From contig NC_091134.1 in NCBI RefSeq assembly GCF_041381155.1, positions 34,973,540 through 35,037,539 on the forward strand: DNA of 64,000 bases. Reading direction: 5' to 3'. Within the stretch, counting starts at the first letter, position 1, and each line of letters opens with the position of its first letter. The DNA is from Argopecten irradians. Lineage: Eukaryota > Mollusca > Bivalvia > Pectinida > Pectinidae. This document shows, piece after piece, positions 62,431-64,000 of this stretch. The position numbers and the translations under genes are program-made. The notes under the pieces are model-generated. The model made no database searches. It was given only the letters and a program-made list of their open reading frames with translations, and was not told the origin of the DNA.

Positions 62431-64000
62431 ATTTTTACACTCATCATTACAATTGTTATCAATGTAACTATCAATTTACTATCAAACTATTATCACACAT
62501 TTTCTTTGTCATTTTCTTGATCTGAATTTTATTGTCACACACAAAAACTAACAATTAAATCGCAATTTCACAGTTCGATTAAATTAGCGTGATGGTGGAA
62601 ACCAAAGAAAGAACAGCTTGATGACAAGATAGACTGTTCATTAACTTAACGGTAATATGTTCCCTGTATTAGATACAAATGAAATCAAATGAGGAATATG
62701 TCATTTTTAATTATTTGAATTTTATTCCATATAGAAACTAATTCATTACTGCTGGAACAGAATAGACACAAATACGAAGTCATAATATGCAAAATGAACG
62801 AAAACCCAGGTGTTATAGCAGATAAGCGTCTCCACCCACCACTGTCGTATGGCCACCAAACGATAAGTCTATTCATTAATGGTGTGAAGCGATACGGGAA
62901 ATCACTTCAGTCATGATGACGAAGTAAAAGTTGATAGTACACCAGAGGACAGATCATGCCAGTCAGTGTGACGTGAGTCATCTTCTCTATCAAATATAAT
63001 CTTTCACCTGAGTCCATTTACTGATTATGTCAATTGTGTTATGTTCTGGTAATGGACACTATATCACGCAGAATGGACATTATCAAGTAGTAAACCAAGT
63101 AAAAGTTATTTTATTTATCAAACATCAAAATTGTTTGTTCTTTAATTGGACACAGTCAATGCTTTTTGGCTTACAACAAGTAAACAATTTATCGAAATTG
63201 AATAATATTTTCACAAAATATTTAAAAGATTTCACAATTATTTTTGTTTATATCAAATGTTTAGCAAATTATATTAATTTGAAAAATGCGAGCCAGGAAA
63301 TAAAAGGTTGGGTGAAGGTAGCTCAACATGCGACATTCGTCAGGCATTCAACAAACTGGCCCCGCCTCTAAAATTTCATTGAGTATGTTAATTTCCAATA
63401 GTATAAATAGTTGCTTTTGTTGTAACTGAACTCGTGGTCATACTTAGTTTGTTGACTTGGTTTTTGGTGGTGACAATATTTGTCGTTGGCTGTTTCATTG
63501 GTTTGCGGTCACGTGATATCAGGTTGTGGTTCATATAAATATTGTCATTGAATCGTACGATCGCGTGTGTCTATTTTGCTTTCAAAACTGAACAAACAAT
63601 CGTTGCTAAAAGATTTGAGTTCACATAGCCAATATTGAAATGAAATAGACTTACCTCAGGAACAAATCAAATTGAATGAATTTAACAGATTATTACATTT
63701 AAGATATTTGGAACTTAATGTTAGATAAATTAGGATTATATCTGTGTGTTTATATTATATTATATGACGGTACGCACCTGCAAATCAATGCAGGTGGTCG
63801 GTGTATTCTTCATTTTAACACAAACATGCTTACTACTTTACAGTCTTTTTCACACATATTGTATGACTTATAATGAGTACAGTTATACTATGACATGCAT
63901 GTATATGACTTTAGCATCTAAACGGAATAATTTTTTTATTTAATTTGTAAATACGATACAACACATGCTTCATGGTGATATAACTTTCCTTTAGAATTTA
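62431..64000. other. AT-rich right edge without recognisable genes
   Basis: Sequence beyond the minisatellite. The ORFs at 63027-63371 and 63746-63943 lack any family motif, and I do not call them genes. Confidence 0.45.

Noticed and set aside
61177..62520. Plus-strand 447-codon ORF through the minisatellite (His/Tyr/Ile/Thr/Ser-rich)
   Set aside because: Several frames are open because the 24-bp unit has few stop codons. The peptide changes character at each indel, and the plus-strand frames show no conserved residue pattern.

Overview
The window looks like AT-rich eukaryotic genomic DNA. It has spliced genes with GT-AG introns and many short interspersed repeats. The repeat types seen here are tRNA-headed SINEs with a CAAA-type tail, 'GATGCTCCACCGC' terminal-inverted-repeat elements and a Penelope-like element carrying hammerhead ribozymes. 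These I associate with bivalve molluscs. The organism call is inference from repeat style and protein character, not from a search.

Genes. Three tandem minus-strand paralogues encode SLC22-family organic cation/carnitine-type transporters of the major facilitator superfamily. Copy C (34008 to 23071) and copy B (14075 to 8218) are complete. Copy A (4917 to 32) keeps its first six coding exons and runs off the left edge. All three share splice positions and phases, so they come from tandem duplication. In B and C the last large exon appears to end in TAA, but that TAA lies inside a GTAAGG or GTAAGT splice donor. Each continues into a short terminal exon, giving about 547 aa (B) and 551 aa (C). 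Possible upstream 5' exons lie at 14742, 17380, 36122 and 57022, all on the minus strand.

Mobile DNA. Intron 5 of copy C is about 4.8 kb, against 0.6-0.7 kb in A and B. The excess is explained by a nearly 3.6-kb Penelope-like retroelement (25597-29182) and a 500-bp pogo/Tigger-type MITE (29325-29824). The Penelope element is a head-to-head inverted pair. One part carries a long intact RT plus GIY-YIG reading frame. The other is a 1.36-kb inverted copy of its 3' half. Each outer arm carries a hammerhead ribozyme, CRE-like TGACGTCA sites and a poly(A) signal. A second hammerhead-bearing remnant lies at about 37.4-37.5 kb. Other mobile DNA includes a TTAA-flanked MITE (18.3-18.6 kb), a palindromic MITE (20.2 kb), a tRNA-headed SINE (40.4 kb), several copies of a second CAAA-tailed repeat family, and a decayed LINE 3' end (44.05-46.26 kb) split by a roughly 1-kb insertion.

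Right part. From about 46.7 to 60.6 kb I see no convincing gene apart from one candidate first exon at 57.0 kb. From 60.66 to 62.43 kb lies a 24-bp-unit minisatellite. Read on the minus strand, each unit is ECNDNCDD-like, with mainly synonymous or conservative variation but several frameshifts. The last 1.5 kb is AT-rich with nothing recognisable.
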